From: Sander lucioperca | Lineage: Eukaryota > Chordata > Actinopteri > Perciformes > Percidae | Length of the DNA: 64,000 bases | Assembly: GCF_008315115.2 (NCBI RefSeq) | Contig: NC_050182.1 | Coordinates: 26,094,156-26,158,155, forward strand | Direction: 5' to 3' | Part shown: piece after piece, positions 1-13,979 of the stretch | Layout: each line of letters starts with the position of its first letter | How positions within the stretch are numbered: position 1 is the stretch's first letter | Notes under the pieces: generated by a model | What the model saw: the letters and a program-made list of their open reading frames with translations, nothing else | Database searches by the model: none | Told to the model about the DNA's origin: nothing | Program-made: the position numbers and the translations under genes

Positions 1-1324
1 AATGTTAGCATGCTTACACACTAAACAGCAGTAATGGTGAACATGTTAAACATACCTGCTAAACATCAGCATGTTAGCATTGTCATTGTTAGAATGTCAG
101 AATTCTGTTGTGAGCATTTAGCTCAGAGCACCATGAATGAAGGAACAACACACAGCACAGCAACACAATCCCTTTTTTTCCTTTTGAGTCTAACCTTCTC
201 AGCGCCACCTTTCCCTTTTCTTTTTTGGCTTTCCATCATTAGACTCACACACAGTCTGTTAATGTTACTGATAGACTTCCAAACATGACGAGGAAAAAAA
301 GAGGTGTTCAATGGCTTTACGTCATAGTCCGACCAGGGCTAGGCCTATGCCATTTGGGGAGGGGCCGCTCACTGATCCCCCTATATTTCTGAAAATCCTA
401 GACATGGTTGTGACCTGCACTTCGTTAGTGCTTTCTGATTAGCCTGTGTTTGTATTGAAATAAGAGGCTGCTGCGGCCCGCCGTACGGGTTGAGCAGAGG
501 CTGCACAGTTTGACCAGCGGGCAGCGGCCGCACACCAGGCCGCCAGATGGTGTTGCTAAGAACTTGCAATGTATACCTATTATCAGACCGGCCCTCTTGG
601 CCTCGAAACACTACCGGCCCACCAGGAAAAGTCCCGACTCTCCTGATTGCCACTCCGCTACTGGTGTAAAGTATATGTGTTTGAGCGTCACTTGCATGAG
701 GAATTTTCATCTGTTGGCCCCACTTAGCAAGATCCTGTTCTAAAACTAAAACCACATTCTGATGATCCTAAATCTTTTTTTTTTTATCAGCTAACAAAGC
801 TTGCATTATTGTTCAATACTTCCTTGGCAGTTTGCAATACCCTTCATGGGTTAGTTTTATTATTTATGTGCCCCCTCCGAGGTCATGGAGGTTGAAATTC
901 CTTCAGTTATCCACAGTCAGTGTGGGTCTCTATTGCAACAGCAGATCACCCAGTACAAACCAGTATTATGAGCGTCTCCTGCATTCCATCAGTAACCATT
1001 GTGGCACATACCTCCTGGCCAGCACAACAGCAGCATGCTAATTTACTGTGAAACCAGTGTGTCCCATCACTGCACCTCCTATAATCCCTGCAGGTGAGAA
1101 AGAGGGAGAGATGGATTCCTGAGTATCTGATTGAGCAGCACACAAGATGAATAATTGATATGTAGGTTCTCCACCCCAATGAATACACAGTATACAAACA
1201 GATGCACAAACACCAACTGTCTTGCAGCCCAATGCAGTCCCCAGTCTCTCCGGCTAAACTAATCCTCCAGGAAATGTAATACGTGATTCAATTAGTAGTT
1301 AGTTACCTCCTGTGGATGACATGG

Positions 1325-1440
<116 letters not shown>

Positions 1441-2479
1441 ACGCACTCTAAGTACAGAGCTGAACTAAGTCCATTCAATAAATATAGGGCCCTCTCCCAC
1501 ATCACTTTCAGATCCTCGAGCATGAAGAGGCACACATGTACATGCTGAAGAGAAAAGCCCAGAGATATACACAGTCAAATGTAAAATATAATGCTACCTA
1601 GTAAATTAAGATTCTGATGGCAAAAATACTGAATCAAAATATGGGATTTTTGCATTTTAAACACAGAAAAATACAACTTCAAAAATTGATAGAAGAGCAA
1701 ACAATAGCCTAACCGTAGTATCAGGCTAATGTTCTCTCTGTTTGCTTTTCCATTATTCATCATGTTGTTTTTGTGCGCTCACAGTTGTTTTCCATGCTTA
1801 CAGCAGAAGGATGATGCCACCGTCTTTCAAGTGCGTTTCTAAGGGTCAAGTCTTGCCTCAGACACTGAAGTCTAAACATACAAACAGAAGGCCAACTCTC
1901 TAACTGAAGGGTATAAGTGGTGAACGTTTTGTCTGATTTTAATTCCTCAGGATTTCAAAAAGAGAGATGACTACTCAGGCATTCAGTTAAAAGATAATAT
2001 TTTATTAAGCCAGTTTCTCAGAGTAGGTGTTATACCTTGGATTAGTCAGGTAGATAGTATTCCTTGTGACTGAAGTCTAATTTAATAAAGGAGACAAGCT
2101 GTCAAATCTGTGACTTCCGAAAGTTTTCAGATGACCAACCTAGTCTTGATCAGCTGGGTTCTTTTTTTTATAACAGTGCCTTAAATTAGCTCTCAGCAGG
2201 GAGAATTTGTTTTTTTATACATTATAAAGTCAAACACTTTCAAAATACAAAACACTGTCCTTAGAGAACGTTTGTTAAAAATTACATAATTATTCTCAGA
2301 CTTGGCAAATAATAATGCCTTTTTCTATTTAAAAATGCATGTAGTGAAATACAGCCCATCTCATGGTCCAGTGGGGGAAAAGATGGAGGAGAGAGAACAA
2401 GAGTGTTACTCTTTATTGCTCCATCTCTCTTTCACGCTCCCTGAATCTCTCTATTACCCTGGAAGTCTCCTGAATCTCT

Positions 2480-2481
<2 letters not shown>

Positions 2482-2527
<46 letters not shown>
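2482..2527. repeat. (CA)n microsatellite
   Basis: Uninterrupted CA dinucleotides of about 45 bp in gene-free DNA. Confidence 0.95.
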
Positions 2528-2532
<5 letters not shown>

Positions 2533-2895
2533 GGACACTACGTAATTTACAGCATGTGGATAGGAATAATGATTGTGTGTGTGTATGCTTCTGAGTGTGT
2601 CTGAGTTATGATTGATGTATCTCCTCTCAAATTAGGCATTTAAAGACGAATGGGGTAAAAAGAGGGAGCACAGGATGAAGGAGGAAAAAACTGCCACTTA
2701 AGAGGGCCTAAACCATTTAACCACTTAACCTTGCAGCCCTCTCAATGTCACACTCAAACGGCCTCCTCTGTCCTGTGTCTCCTCTATACCGCCGTCTCTA
2801 ATTCAAAGCTGCTTTATTGCCATGATCATGTTGTACAAGGTGTACAATGCACTCTAAGTATAATGATTCGGAATACAACTGCTTTGTATTTTTGT

Positions 2896-3328
2896 GGGCT
2901 GCAACTAATTATTTGTATTATGCATAATGCTATCAATTATGTTTTTGATTTATTGTTTAGTCTATAAAATGTCAGAAAATTGTGAAAAATGTCTAGCAAA
3001 ATGTCCCCTTTCAATAAAATTTACAGTGATATGAAACAAGAACAATTAACAATTTATCCTTTATTTATATTGTTGGCCGTTCATTTTCTGCAGATCGACT
3101 AATAGATTCTTTCTTTAGCATCAGATAATCTTTAGATCTCAACTTTTAAGTTTAAAATGTTTTTGAACATCTACAATTCAATGACAACTGAGTAAACTCC
3201 ATCTGCTAACGAAAATCCTGTGATACGACCGAAAGCTCAAGAAAAGCTACTAAATGGACCTTGTTGTGAGACTGTTTTGACAACGGCTGTTTCCAAAAAT
3301 CTATTAATCGACTAATCGTTCCAGCTCT
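2896..3328 (+). mobile_element. decayed hAT-like non-autonomous element (MITE)
   Basis: The left end reads GGGCTGCAACTAATTATTTG. It is followed by a segment beginning TCTATAAAATGTCAGAAAAT that I recognise from an abundant teleost MITE family. The right end, ATCGACTAATCGTTCCAGCT, is an imperfect inverted copy of the left. Target-site duplications are not visible and the termini have drifted, so this is an old copy. The family assignment comes from memory of the consensus, not from a search. Confidence 0.55.
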
Positions 3329-4669
3329 ACTATACAACAATAGAACAATATACTACACAGTATACTGAAAGAAAAGAAAATCATTGTGAGCATATACTAG
3401 AAGAGTATATTTGATAGGATGAGATGTATTATTTAATTGAATGTAATGGCAGTGTATGTTGAGAACAATAGAGGAAAACAGTCAAAGGGAGGAGGCAGTT
3501 TTTTATGATGCTGATTGTTCTTCAGGCTGTGACATGCTTTGAAGTATTTTGCTGATTCTATGACAAAGTTAGTTATTTCAGAACTTAACATTAAATTTTG
3601 GTTTGGTTTGGAAGTGTCAAACTCTTGGCGTTTTATTTTTGGTAAAGAAGTTAGCTCTCATGTCTTTACGTAGGCTGAAGTGTAGCTGGAAGTGTTGCTC
3701 CATCTCTACTATTTGTTGTTGGCAAAACTGACACAATAAAGCCATGTCCCAAGTCCATAATATATACTAATTCTAAGCAGGTATGGACACTGAAAAATGC
3801 CAGATTGTTGAGTGTGATGTTGCTGTTGATGCACAGGAGAGTGGTGAGACAGCTTCAGAAAGATCTTATAAAACAAACAACAAAAAAGTATTAAATCTTT
3901 GTAAAAACATTTTGGTTTCTTTTTTAAAAGGTAAACTGGCAGTGTGATTCCAAAGTTATAGTTGGATTGCAAAATGCATTACTTCCTGTTGGTATAAAAT
4001 GGCAATGTATGTTTCTGATATACTCACAGCAAAAAAAGTATACTGTAAAAATTTATATATAGTACTACGTACATACCATATACTATAAGTGTATGGATTT
4101 AGGACTTAGCATTTGTTTTCTCTGGGTTGCCAGGTCTAGCTGTGTCCACTGTCCAGTGTTTTATTTTTGGAGTTTTTTGGAGTAGATGTCCACGAGTTAA
4201 TGTACTTTTATTTTCCTTTGGCTAAAATGTTCCTGGTCCAGATGGTGTGAGGGTTATGCTGAGGCTATCCAGCTCCTCACTGATCATCTGTTCATCATCA
4301 TCACGCTGTAAGGCCTGACATCCATCCATTCACCAACTCTTTTGTCACCATTACTCAGTTGTTATTTTTTCAGTTTTCGGATAAAACATTTATAGTTCCT
4401 TGAAAATCAGTCGCCCACTGACTGACTGATTGATGTTGAATTAACCCTGATTGGCCAGCCTGTCTGTCTGTTATCAAAGTGAATGAGGCAAGGGCAGGCA
4501 TCAGACTGGCCGGATGAGACGAGACTCATTATTTTCCTCGCTACTTTCTTCTCCTCTCATCCCCTACATCAATTTATAATACCGCTCTCTCATTGCGTCT
4601 CCTCTCCCTCTTTCCCAAGCCTTCAGCTCATCAAATCCCCCTCCTAGACTTATCCATTCCCTATTTTTC

Positions 4670-4818
<149 letters not shown>

Positions 4819-6020
4819 CCTGGATATTTAGTTTGATTTATTGCCTCTTGTTGGAAAGGTTGGCGTTTTAATAACTCAGCTCCTACTCACCCGGACGAAG
4901 AGAGAGAGAAAGTGCGAGAAGAAGAACTTTAGTAAGCACAAAATAAACGTGCGGACAGACAGCAAGGTTTTTCTAGTGCTTTTCTTTTATCTCCACGGCA
5001 CTCTCCTACTCTTTCATGTCTTCCGGTTCCTCTCACTGTTCACTTCGGCTGAGGATATAAAAGCTAAACGTGCAGCCGGAATGGATGTCAATTTGAGCTC
5101 CTCTGTGATCTGTAGAGAGAAAAAAATACATGCACGTACACACCCAACAGCTGTAATGGACTGGGAATGTGAAAACTAACCAGCACATAAAAGACGGACC
5201 ATCTGTTTAATGGTAAAGGGAAGCATCGGAACAAAAAAAAAAAAAAACTTTAACCAGAAGAACAATGATGAAAGAGGGACAGCACTCCCTCTTGATAATA
5301 AGAAAAAGTACAGATAGAGGTGTGAAATCAACAGAGAGAGAGAGACAAGGCTGGAGAAGTATGTTCATCAGCCAATGGGCCAGAGAGAATGAGAAAGCTA
5401 GTGAGAGACAGACTGGGAGATTTCTAGCACCAAACAGAGCCTTTATTTAGATGGCGATTATTCACACTGGTCATTAGAGAACCATATCACTTTCACTCAT
5501 TTACTGAAAGACAGCGAGGGAGAGGGGGTGAGGGGAGAATGAGAGGGTAATCATTAGAAGATATCACTTTCACCCATCTTCTGAGGAGGGGAAGAACGCC
5601 ACAGCAGACAGATACACATCCAGCAATAAGACAATAACTAGCAATTAATAATTCAAATCACAAACCAGCAGGGGAAAACAAACATGTGGGAGTCACAAAA
5701 CCTGTGAACAGAAACTTTACGCTCTTGTTCATTTAGTTTTCTGTGTCTGCATTGGAGGTAAATCTATCTGATCAAGGTAATATATGTAGTCTTCTTAGCT
5801 ATAGGCTGAGTATATTGTTTGTTCGTTTACAGCATGTCTCCTACAGCAATTAAGTTAAGTGTATACAGAGTTAATTACAGTGCATGAAGTGGGATTATTG
5901 TAAACCATGCGTGCAGTACCCATTTAATTACATTTTTGCAAGTATTCATTGTAAACCTGTCAAACATTGTGATGTAAGAACAGCAGAAAGGAGGCATTTT
6001 TATTTTTATGACACCCAGAT

Positions 6021-6077
<57 letters not shown>
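6021..6077. repeat. (CA)n microsatellite
   Basis: Uninterrupted CA dinucleotides, about 57 bp. Confidence 0.97.
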
Positions 6078-6078
<1 letters not shown>

Positions 6079-8232
6079 CTAGTGTCCGATTCCGCAGTAA
6101 TAACTCAGAGGAAAAATCGTTGATGAGGAAAAAAGTCATTGACAGAGGGGGGGAAAAAAAGAAAATCTGCGTTTTTATCTTCAGCTCATAATTCTAAGTG
6201 GTCCGGCCTGTTTGAACGTTTCCTCAGGGAACAATTAACTTGCTTTTAGTTCCTACCACATAAGCATGTCTGCCAAATCCCCATCAGATCGCTCGCTGCC
6301 CACAAAAACACACACTGACAGTCAAGAGATTACAGACTGGATACAAACTGGAAAACATAGATATGATATATGTACTATTATGACTTTACATCAAAGCTGT
6401 CACCATTTTGGCTTTTCTATATTGGTATCTAAAGCAAGCATTTATAAAAACAGACAAAATGACAATTGCGGGTATGTGTTGGCCTCTCCCGTCAAAGCAC
6501 ACAGCTGCTATTCAATTATTCTCTTATCTCATTTAGAGCCACATGACTGAGGAGGTGAGGGATTTGTGTCCTCCTCAAAGGCACTTTGATGGGGTTCAAA
6601 CCTCGATGTGTTGTAATGGGACAGTCACTTCAACCAGTAGACTGCCCTGCTGCCTCCTGCTTGGCTGTATTTAAATGGAAATCTCTTTTTTGGCACTAGG
6701 AAGAATTGTTTCTTACTAGACACCAGAGCGTAATTAGAGAAGTTGCAAGTCACAAAAGTGGAGTGTCTTGGCAGTAAATAGATCAAGACATAACCTACAC
6801 TACATTTTTGGCAGAATATCAAACTGCATGCGCAAACAGCCATAGCCTCGATCATCTCAAAGTTAATTTTACCACAGAGGGTTCACTCAGTCCATCTGGA
6901 ATGGACAGGAGGAGCGGAGGGAGACGCAGTATAGTAGGGGACAGAAAGGGAGAGGAGAGGATAAATTGTGAAGGTGTTCGGGGGGAGAGGATGGCTGCTG
7001 GCATGCAGGGAGGACGGAGAGAAAGTGGACAGAGAGCAGAGAGAGACCGCAGAGAGGGGATGATATATGTATAGAAGGAACAGAAGGACAGATGAATATG
7101 CAGAGCGGGCCGCGTGTCCTCTTCTTGCTTCCATCTGACTCTACTAATCATCCACAAATGCTGCGAGGGGGGGCAGGTGAGACAGAAAGTAGGTGACAGG
7201 AAAGAAAGAGGAACATTATGGAAACAGAATGAGGATTAGAGTGGGATACACACAAGACAAGGACTGGGGAAGTTTGTGATAGTGCCGAGATGACACTTTA
7301 ACTTTTTTTGATACCTCACATTGAGGAATATAAAAATGTTCTTCTACAAAACCTTTTTTCCATTTACCAAAAGCCAAAATCTTAAATGTCTAAACCCAAG
7401 AAGCCACAAAAGCACCCTGTAATACCTTACTGCATACATATCATACACTTTATATGAGCATTAAAGAGTCATTGTGCAAAAACACACATTGTGCAAAAAA
7501 CACCTGTGCTTTTCCTACTATATAATTCTGTACATACTTTGTCCATCAGTAGAAATACATAAACCACCTCTGTACATGAGGTCAATGTAACTTATTACAT
7601 GCCGTCTTAAAACATTCTTTGCACTGCATTACCAACAAGACTACAACCCTGTGTGATATACTATATACTACAACGGTATATCATCACTGTCCCATGTATC
7701 TCCAAAATGTCAACTTTTCATGTTTTCAGAAAAAAATAGGCTTTGTGAAATAATCCAATGTATATTATACAGTTTTCAGTTACACATTAACCTGTAGATA
7801 GATACTGTATATTTATTGATAACGTTGGTTCTTGACACTGGAAATAATAGTTTAACAAAAAGAAAACAAATAGCTCAAGATCCAATTGCCAACTTTTTCT
7901 GGACATTCCAACTTCATCATCAGTGGATAGAGTTTGCAGATGGGTCAGTTTTCATTATGTGACCTACTTTCCGGGACATAATACAAAACGTTTTTGTTGT
8001 TTGATGTCTTTGTGTAGTTGTGTCTATTTGTATCTTACTCTTGTATCTGTACGGTGTATTGCAGCCTGCAGCGAGCCCATGACAACCAGTCAAATTATTT
8101 CATGTGTGAACATACTTTATACTTTTATGTAACTTTTGAAGGAATAAATAACACATCCTTTCTCGTACAAATTAAAAGTTGAGTTTATAAGAAATGAAAT
8201 GCACACTTTACAACTTTACATCGATATCACTG

Positions 8233-8676
8233 TAGTCTGGCTTTGCCAGACCCTCCTCCAAAGCACGCTGGAGGAGAGTCTGGCTACTCTACATAGCATT
8301 CAGGGATGGGATGAAAACGTGCTCTGGTTTATTGGCATTTCTTTAAACCAATCACAATAGTCTTGGGCGGTGCTAAGCACCAGAGAAAAGCAGTGGTGCC
8401 GCTGCAAAATATGCTCGGAAGGAACTTGTTTTGGTGGAACATGTATACGTTTAAAAGTTGTTTTAGTCATGCAACAGAAAACTCACATATAGCTAGCTGT
8501 CTGGATTTACCTTGCAGAGATCTGAGAAAAGGTTAACCAAAAATCGACCGGAGTTTAAAATGCCAACACAAAGGAAGCCCTCGGCAACGGATATCCGGCC
8601 TAAATGAGTGAAATTGGGCGGCTTTTCTGGCAGCTATGGAACAATCCCGGAAGTGGAACGTCAAGGATATAGACTA
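8233..8676 (+). mobile_element. MITE copy 1, about 444 bp, with target-site duplication
   Basis: The element starts TAGTCTGGC, where an immediate hairpin (GTCTGGC-TTT-GCCAGAC) is visible, and ends GATATAGACTA, so the outermost TAGTCT/AGACTA bases are inverted. It is flanked by a perfect 9-bp direct repeat ATATCACTG (8224-8232 and 8677-8685). A second copy of about 400 bp lies in a flad1 intron at 59859-60258 with its own 8-bp duplication. The 8-9 bp duplications suggest mobilisation by a hAT-type transposase. No coding capacity is visible. Confidence 0.75.
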
Positions 8677-10308
8677 ATATCACTGTGACCTGACATCACT
8701 GAGTCATTTTGTGCTACTGTTCCACTACTTTTCAGCATGGCCACAATGGCTCCTCTTTAGCAAAAGTTACATAGTGTCACATTAAGTAGGTAACTGTCTG
8801 ATCAAAGAAAAAGCTAAGGAGAGAAATTGTGCAAACAGGCAAAGCCAGCTTTGCGTACATGCCAGTTTCCTATACTCAATGCTTCCATCAGTACCAAAAG
8901 AGTATTGAAGTTTGATTCCCACCTCCATCAAAGATAGAGAAGGGGGGAGGTGAGAGGGAACATATGGAGAACAGGCTCAGCAGCTTTGAGAGATGTTGAA
9001 CAGAAAAATAGAAAAAGCCAATAGAGAAAGACAGAAAAGCAGATTGGACACTGTGTCTGTGATGATGAGGAAAAAGAAGAGACAGGATTGCTCACATCTC
9101 AAGAGTGTTGCATTCAGTGAGGGCCACTTACACAGTCAATAGTAATGGATAGCACATGCTGTAGAAGAGATCTTGCCTTCTTTATCTGCTTACATGTAAT
9201 ACATGGCGACTACAATAGCCCTGACAACGGCATTGAAAATCGATCCGACATACTCAATGCTTATCTTTTCTTTACAAATTGCAACTCTTAGTCACCGAAG
9301 AAGTTGAAGTGGCTCCTCGGACATCAAAAGAGAGAAATGAAATTATGGGAAAAGACAGATGACCATCAATACACAGGAGTGAGAGAAAATAGTGAACACA
9401 GAGAAAGACAGGTGGAGCTGAGGAAAAAAGAGAGGACGAAAAGGCAAAGGGGCTAAGGGGGGAAGTGAGAAACTGCGACGAAAAGCATTCAATAAACACG
9501 TCTCTATAGTAACCAAGATGTAATTTGCTTGGTGAGAAAAAGAGAAAGATGGAGATTGAGGGGGAGTGATGGAGAGAGGGGAATAGAAAAGCATTTACCA
9601 TCGCTGCTTGAGTCCAGAGCTGCAATTACGGAACTGAGACGCAGCGAGAGAAGGGGAGGAAAATAGTGGCGGTACACACAAGAAAAAAGCCGCACACAAT
9701 GTACTTTTACAAAAAGGAAAAGGTGAAGATGAAAAATACACACAAGTAATGTGATGACATAAAATTGGCATGGTTAAGTGTAGTAGGCGTGCAGAGGAAA
9801 GGCAGGGAAAATTAGCAGCTCCAGAAAGTACAAAATGGCAAAGATAAAGGAAAAGAGAAAGTTATGAAAAGGCTTCTTTTGTAAGTGAGTGTTTTGGGGC
9901 AGTGAGATCAAAATAACTTAATAATCTTGGCTGATCATTAAGCCAAATAAAAGAAATTAACAACTCTCTGATTAAGTGCAGATAATTATTAATGTTACAG
10001 GGACCACAGAATGAAATTCAGGAAAAGAAGAAGAAAGTAGAGTAAAAGTGAGGAGAGGGGAGAGTGACAGGCGGAGACAAGATATCTTATGGGAAGCACT
10101 AGTTCTCGAATGATGTGTGATAGACAGGCCTAGATGTGCATAAAACATGCAGGCATATGGCCGATCAAAATAGTAAGAGAGCAAAAATAGCGGGATTACA
10201 GAGGAGACGGAGAATGGGGCCAGTCCCACTCCGTGTGTGTGAAAGAAAGAGAGACAGAGTGATATAGGGAGAGGAGTGTGTTCATGCTGTGTGAGTGTTT
10301 AAGAAAAA

Positions 10309-10311
<3 letters not shown>

Positions 10312-10342
<31 letters not shown>
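10312..10342. repeat. (GT)n microsatellite next to duplicated segment
   Basis: Short GT tract of about 31 bp that directly abuts the left edge of the duplicated segment at 10341-10577. The same arrangement is seen at the other copy in efna4 intron 2. Confidence 0.95.
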
Positions 10343-10344
<2 letters not shown>

Positions 10345-10577
10345 GGTAGTTGATTACAGCTCTGGCGAGTGGCTTGGTGTCAGCCTGTATATGTGGAGAT
10401 AACAGGATTAAGAGGCTACTGACACTACTGTACAAAAGAGAGAGAGAGAGAGAAGAGGGAAAGATGATGAGGAGAGTGAGAGAGGAGGAACAGCAGGAAA
10501 AGGAAAAGATGCAAAGGGGCCTAACAGAATATTCCCCTCGAATTCTGAAAATTCCTTTGGCATATGACATAAAATAA
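10341..10577 (+). repeat. duplicated segment A, copy 1
   Basis: Begins GTAGGGTAGTTGATTACAGC right after a (GT)n tract and ends CATATGACATAAAATAAT. The same sequence recurs at 33707-33927, in the same orientation and also right after (GT)n. The copies differ mainly by three small indels: the length of an AG run, a GGAAAA unit and a TTCTG unit. The high identity indicates a recent duplication or a young repeat family. Confidence 0.9.
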
Positions 10578-10722
10578 TAGGTGATAATTCAATTAAAAAA
10601 TGTCAAATGGGTGACAAACCTGAATAAATGAGCCACTGAATGCACATTATTCCATACAGGGCACTTGAAGGGGTCACTGAATAGTTTAATGAATATAAAA
10701 ATGATATGAATCGTGTGATATG

Positions 10723-10900
10723 GCCTTTGCACCAGATCTCAACCCAACTGAACACCTATGGGAGATTTTTGGGCCGACACATTAGACAGCACACCACCAT
10801 CATCAAAACACCAATTGAGGGAATCTTATGGGAGAATGGTGTTCATTCCTCAATCATTGAAGTCGTTCTGGAGGCTTGTGGGAGCCCAACACCTTACTAG
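10723..10900 (+). pseudogene. Tc1/mariner transposase C-terminal remnant
   Basis: In one frame bases from 10723 read AFAPDLNPTEHLWEIF, matching the APDLNPIE-LW block that surrounds the last catalytic acid of Tc1-type transposases. In another frame the end reads EVVLEACGSPTPY followed by TAG at 10898-10900, matching the usual ARGG-TPY C-terminus. The two blocks lie in different frames, so at least one frameshift separates them. Everything upstream (the DNA-binding domain and the first two catalytic acids) is missing. It is a dead fragment. Confidence 0.75.
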
Positions 10901-12417
10901 GATGCTTATTTTCTTTTTGGTCTTTTCTTATGTTTGTCACCTTCTGTATCTGTGCATGCACATGGACAAAAAAACAGCTGACCACTTCTTAAACCTCTTC
11001 ACCCAGATTTTATTACACAAACAGTCTTGAAAATATGCACACAAACTAATACAAATGACACTTAAAACTAGTTCACACCTGCAGCAATGACAGGGATTTC
11101 TAACTTTCAACATGAAAATCAATATAGGCTTGGACTTCAAGTTGACATATTCGTGAATCATCTTTAGCTTGATCCAAGTTGGTTCAAAAGGCCCTGGAAA
11201 ACTATTTCCTCTTGAGGTGTGAGGTCTTATGTAAACACACAATTTCCTGCCAAAGAACAGTTTTGGCTATTTCACAAGAAATGTTCTGTAATGTCACATT
11301 CTTGTGTGCACCAATTAAAGTTTAGGAATATTTTAATAAAAACGTGATGACAGTTGTGGGGCTGTTTGCTTCTGTTGCCAGGCAACTGCCAATCAAATCT
11401 GATCAAACACCCACAGTCCTGACTTAGCGTTTCAGATGTTTTTAGACAAACTAAACATGTATAAATATGTTGTATAAATTGTTGCATATTTAGTCATAGA
11501 TAACCAATGCAATAGAGAAATACGAATTAGGGTCAAAGGAATCTTACATGAATAGCGGAGTAAAGGACAAACTCTATGGGATAACAGAAAATGTTTGCTG
11601 AGATAAACTGTGTTGGGAGATGTGGTGGAAAAAAACATATTGACCAGTAATGAGAAGATCAATGAGAGGGAAGATTAGGACGGATGATAGATAGAGATTG
11701 AAGAAAAAAGAGGGTAAAGATTTTGGAAAGAGTGCTGATAATGATGAATAGCAGACACACAGGAATTGAAACATTAAAGAGGAGGAGGAGACAGAGAAGG
11801 TTTGAGGGTGAAGAGAAGCTGTAAAGTTAGTGCTACGATTTCTTTTTCTGCCTGTTTAGTTAAAGCGGCCATTAGTACGTGCAAAATCCCTCGGCTTCGC
11901 AATCAACACGGCTCTCAATTTAGTGCAAAATAACTGTAGATTTCAATTGGTGCTCCCATGAGGTAAATGAGACCACTTTTCTCTCCAATCTAATCTGAGT
12001 CAAGGGGGAAACTGGTCAATTTATAGTCTGAGACAAAAGAATTAGCTGCAGGGCCACTGAATACATAAACTGTTCTGTTCTGAAGACAACTCCAAATTGA
12101 AAGTTAGAAAGTTTTTCAGAGCAAAAGGAGGAGAATGAAATGAATTTTCACAAAGCAGTATTAACCTCTGGCACTCTTGCAAAATGTGTTAGCTCTGTCT
12201 GGTCCTATAGATCAATCAAAACGAGAGCGAGAGAGATTCCTGCAGAGTGAGTTACTCCTCCCTAGCCCACTCCACTATTGCTGAGGGAGCGCTGGCTCAC
12301 TAGGGACAAATTAGCCACACAGGAGCACTGAGGCATCATGGGAAATTAATGATCAGGACCTCCAGGAAGTGAGCTAATGAGTCCTAGTGCCACATGCACA
12401 TGTAGCCTACACTTACC

Positions 12418-12448
12418 ACACACACACACACACACACATACACACACA
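12418..12448. repeat. (CA)n microsatellite
   Basis: About 31 bp of CA with one interruption. Confidence 0.93.
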
Positions 12449-12580
12449 GGATAAAAGATAGAGAAAGCCAGAGAAGGGAGGGGGTCCTGCAGGAAGGAAA
12501 TAGCCAAACGTGCAGTTGCAGCTAGTAACAAAAAGCTATCATTGTAACTTTGTCTGGATGAGTGATGGAACAATAGTAAT

Positions 12581-12581
<1 letters not shown>

Positions 12582-12638
<57 letters not shown>
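12582..12638. repeat. (CA)n microsatellite
   Basis: About 56 bp of uninterrupted CA. Confidence 0.96.
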
Positions 12639-12640
<2 letters not shown>

Positions 12641-12771
12641 TTTAAGAGAATCAGATAATTAGAGAGGACCACCAGTGGCTTTCGCCCATGGAGGCGTAGT
12701 GATTACTGTCACAACACCCTCCCCTGGGGCGGCTGACAACAACCAGTTGTACTTATCAGCACGCACGTGCG

Positions 12772-12905
<134 letters not shown>

Positions 12906-12909
<4 letters not shown>

Positions 12910-13123
12910 CTCCCTCCTTTTCTGTCTTTCTGTGTCAATGCCTATTGTCTCACTTGCTGCTGTGCTCTGTGTAGATCCAGAGTTGTGTTTGTTAGTCTGA
13001 TTGTGTACCTTATCTGTCTCTGTAAATGTGCTTTGTTTGTCTGTTTGTGGTATTGAGTGTATTATCTGGAGGTAAACTGTGGATGAGTTAACTTTGTGTA
13101 CATTTAAGCTTCTTCATCTCTGT
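12906..13123 (+). repeat. duplicated segment B, copy 1
   Basis: Runs from TATCTCCCTCCTTTTCTGTC to the TTCTTCATCT just before 13123. The same 215-bp sequence is present at 18993-19208 in efna4 intron 1 with only a handful of substitutions. In both copies a (CT)n tract lies upstream and a (GT)n tract lies downstream. Confidence 0.9.
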
Positions 13124-13136
13124 CAGGAAAACAATG

Positions 13137-13141
13137 CGTGC

Positions 13142-13174
<33 letters not shown>

Positions 13175-13181
13175 TGTGTGT
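13137..13181. repeat. (GT)n microsatellite
   Basis: About 45 bp of GT with two interruptions, just downstream of duplicated segment B copy 1. Confidence 0.95.
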
Positions 13182-13273
13182 CCAAGATGGCGGCAGGTCA
13201 CAGGTGGTGCACGGCAGCACCGGAGTGTAAACCTGTATGATTCTTTAACAGCAACACCCGTTGATGCAGAGAA

Positions 13274-13531
13274 GTGTATTTTGATATGGCTGACTTTTGG
13301 CTAGTACTTTTGACAATGTGTCTTATAACAACAGTAAAGAGCGCGTTTAAAGACGCGCTCCGGACCAGAAGGATTTACAGTCTGGGACATGTCCATAAGA
13401 ATGTGGTCAGGGGGATGCAGCTAGGGGGGCTGCAAAAAAAGGAGGCAAAAAGACTTGCAAAATTTTGCTCTGTTTCAGCCATCATAGGGAGCATGCAGAT
13501 ATGGAGACGAAGATGTTTTGTTTACCCTTAA
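13274..13531 (+). CDS. doubtful 85-codon open frame with hydrophobic N-terminus
   Basis: I do not recognise this protein. The frame opens with ATG at 13274. It shows a hydrophobic stretch at about residues 8-20 (FWLVLLTMCLITT) followed by a Lys/Arg-rich remainder, and stops at 13531. An AATAAA lies about 115 bp downstream, at about 13648. There is no splice context, no family match known to me, and the surroundings are repeat-rich and next to a (GT)n tract. It may be chance or part of a retroposed element. It lies about 1 kb upstream of the efna4 start codon on the same strand. Confidence 0.12.
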   Translation: MYFDMADFWLVLLTMCLITTVKSAFKDALRTRRIYSLGHVHKNVVRGMQLGGLQKKEAKRLAKFCSVSAIIGSMQIWRRRCFVYP

Positions 13532-13661
13532 TGTGTTGAGAATGAAAGACTTGTAAAGTATGTGTCCATGTAGATCTGTCACCTTATCAATAACACTTCT
13601 CATAGTATTTGGATCTTGTATGTTCTTGCGATGCCTTGTAGATCCAAATAAAAGCATTCAA

Positions 13662-13662
<1 letters not shown>

Positions 13663-13712
<50 letters not shown>
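13663..13712. repeat. (GT)n microsatellite
   Basis: About 50 bp of pure GT, directly abutting duplicated segment C copy 1. Confidence 0.96.
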
Positions 13713-13713
<1 letters not shown>

Positions 13714-13760
13714 ATATGTGCAATGTGTATGTAATGATAGACGTGTGCTGTGTCAACACG
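13705..13760 (+). repeat. duplicated segment C, copy 1 (inverted relative to copy 2)
   Basis: The segment after the GT tract reads GCATATGTGCAATGTGTATG, continues through AGACGTGTGCTGTGTCAACA and ends near 13760. Its reverse complement is present at 31222-31277 with one clear internal mismatch. The second copy also abuts a CA/GT tract. Confidence 0.8.
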
Positions 13761-13979
13761 GTCTGACAGCTATCTCTAAGTTGTGTCTTGTCACACTACA
13801 TGACATAGGTTTAACTATTCAGCTCCAGGTGAGTCATGACTCATGTCAGGGGGGAGAAAAGAAGACAGAGGGTCCCAAAACTGGAACTGTGACAGACTGT
13901 TTCCCCACACCAGTCGGCGCACCTCTCAAGGATTTGACCTTGCACTACATAGTATCATAGGCTACATCACCACACCCTA

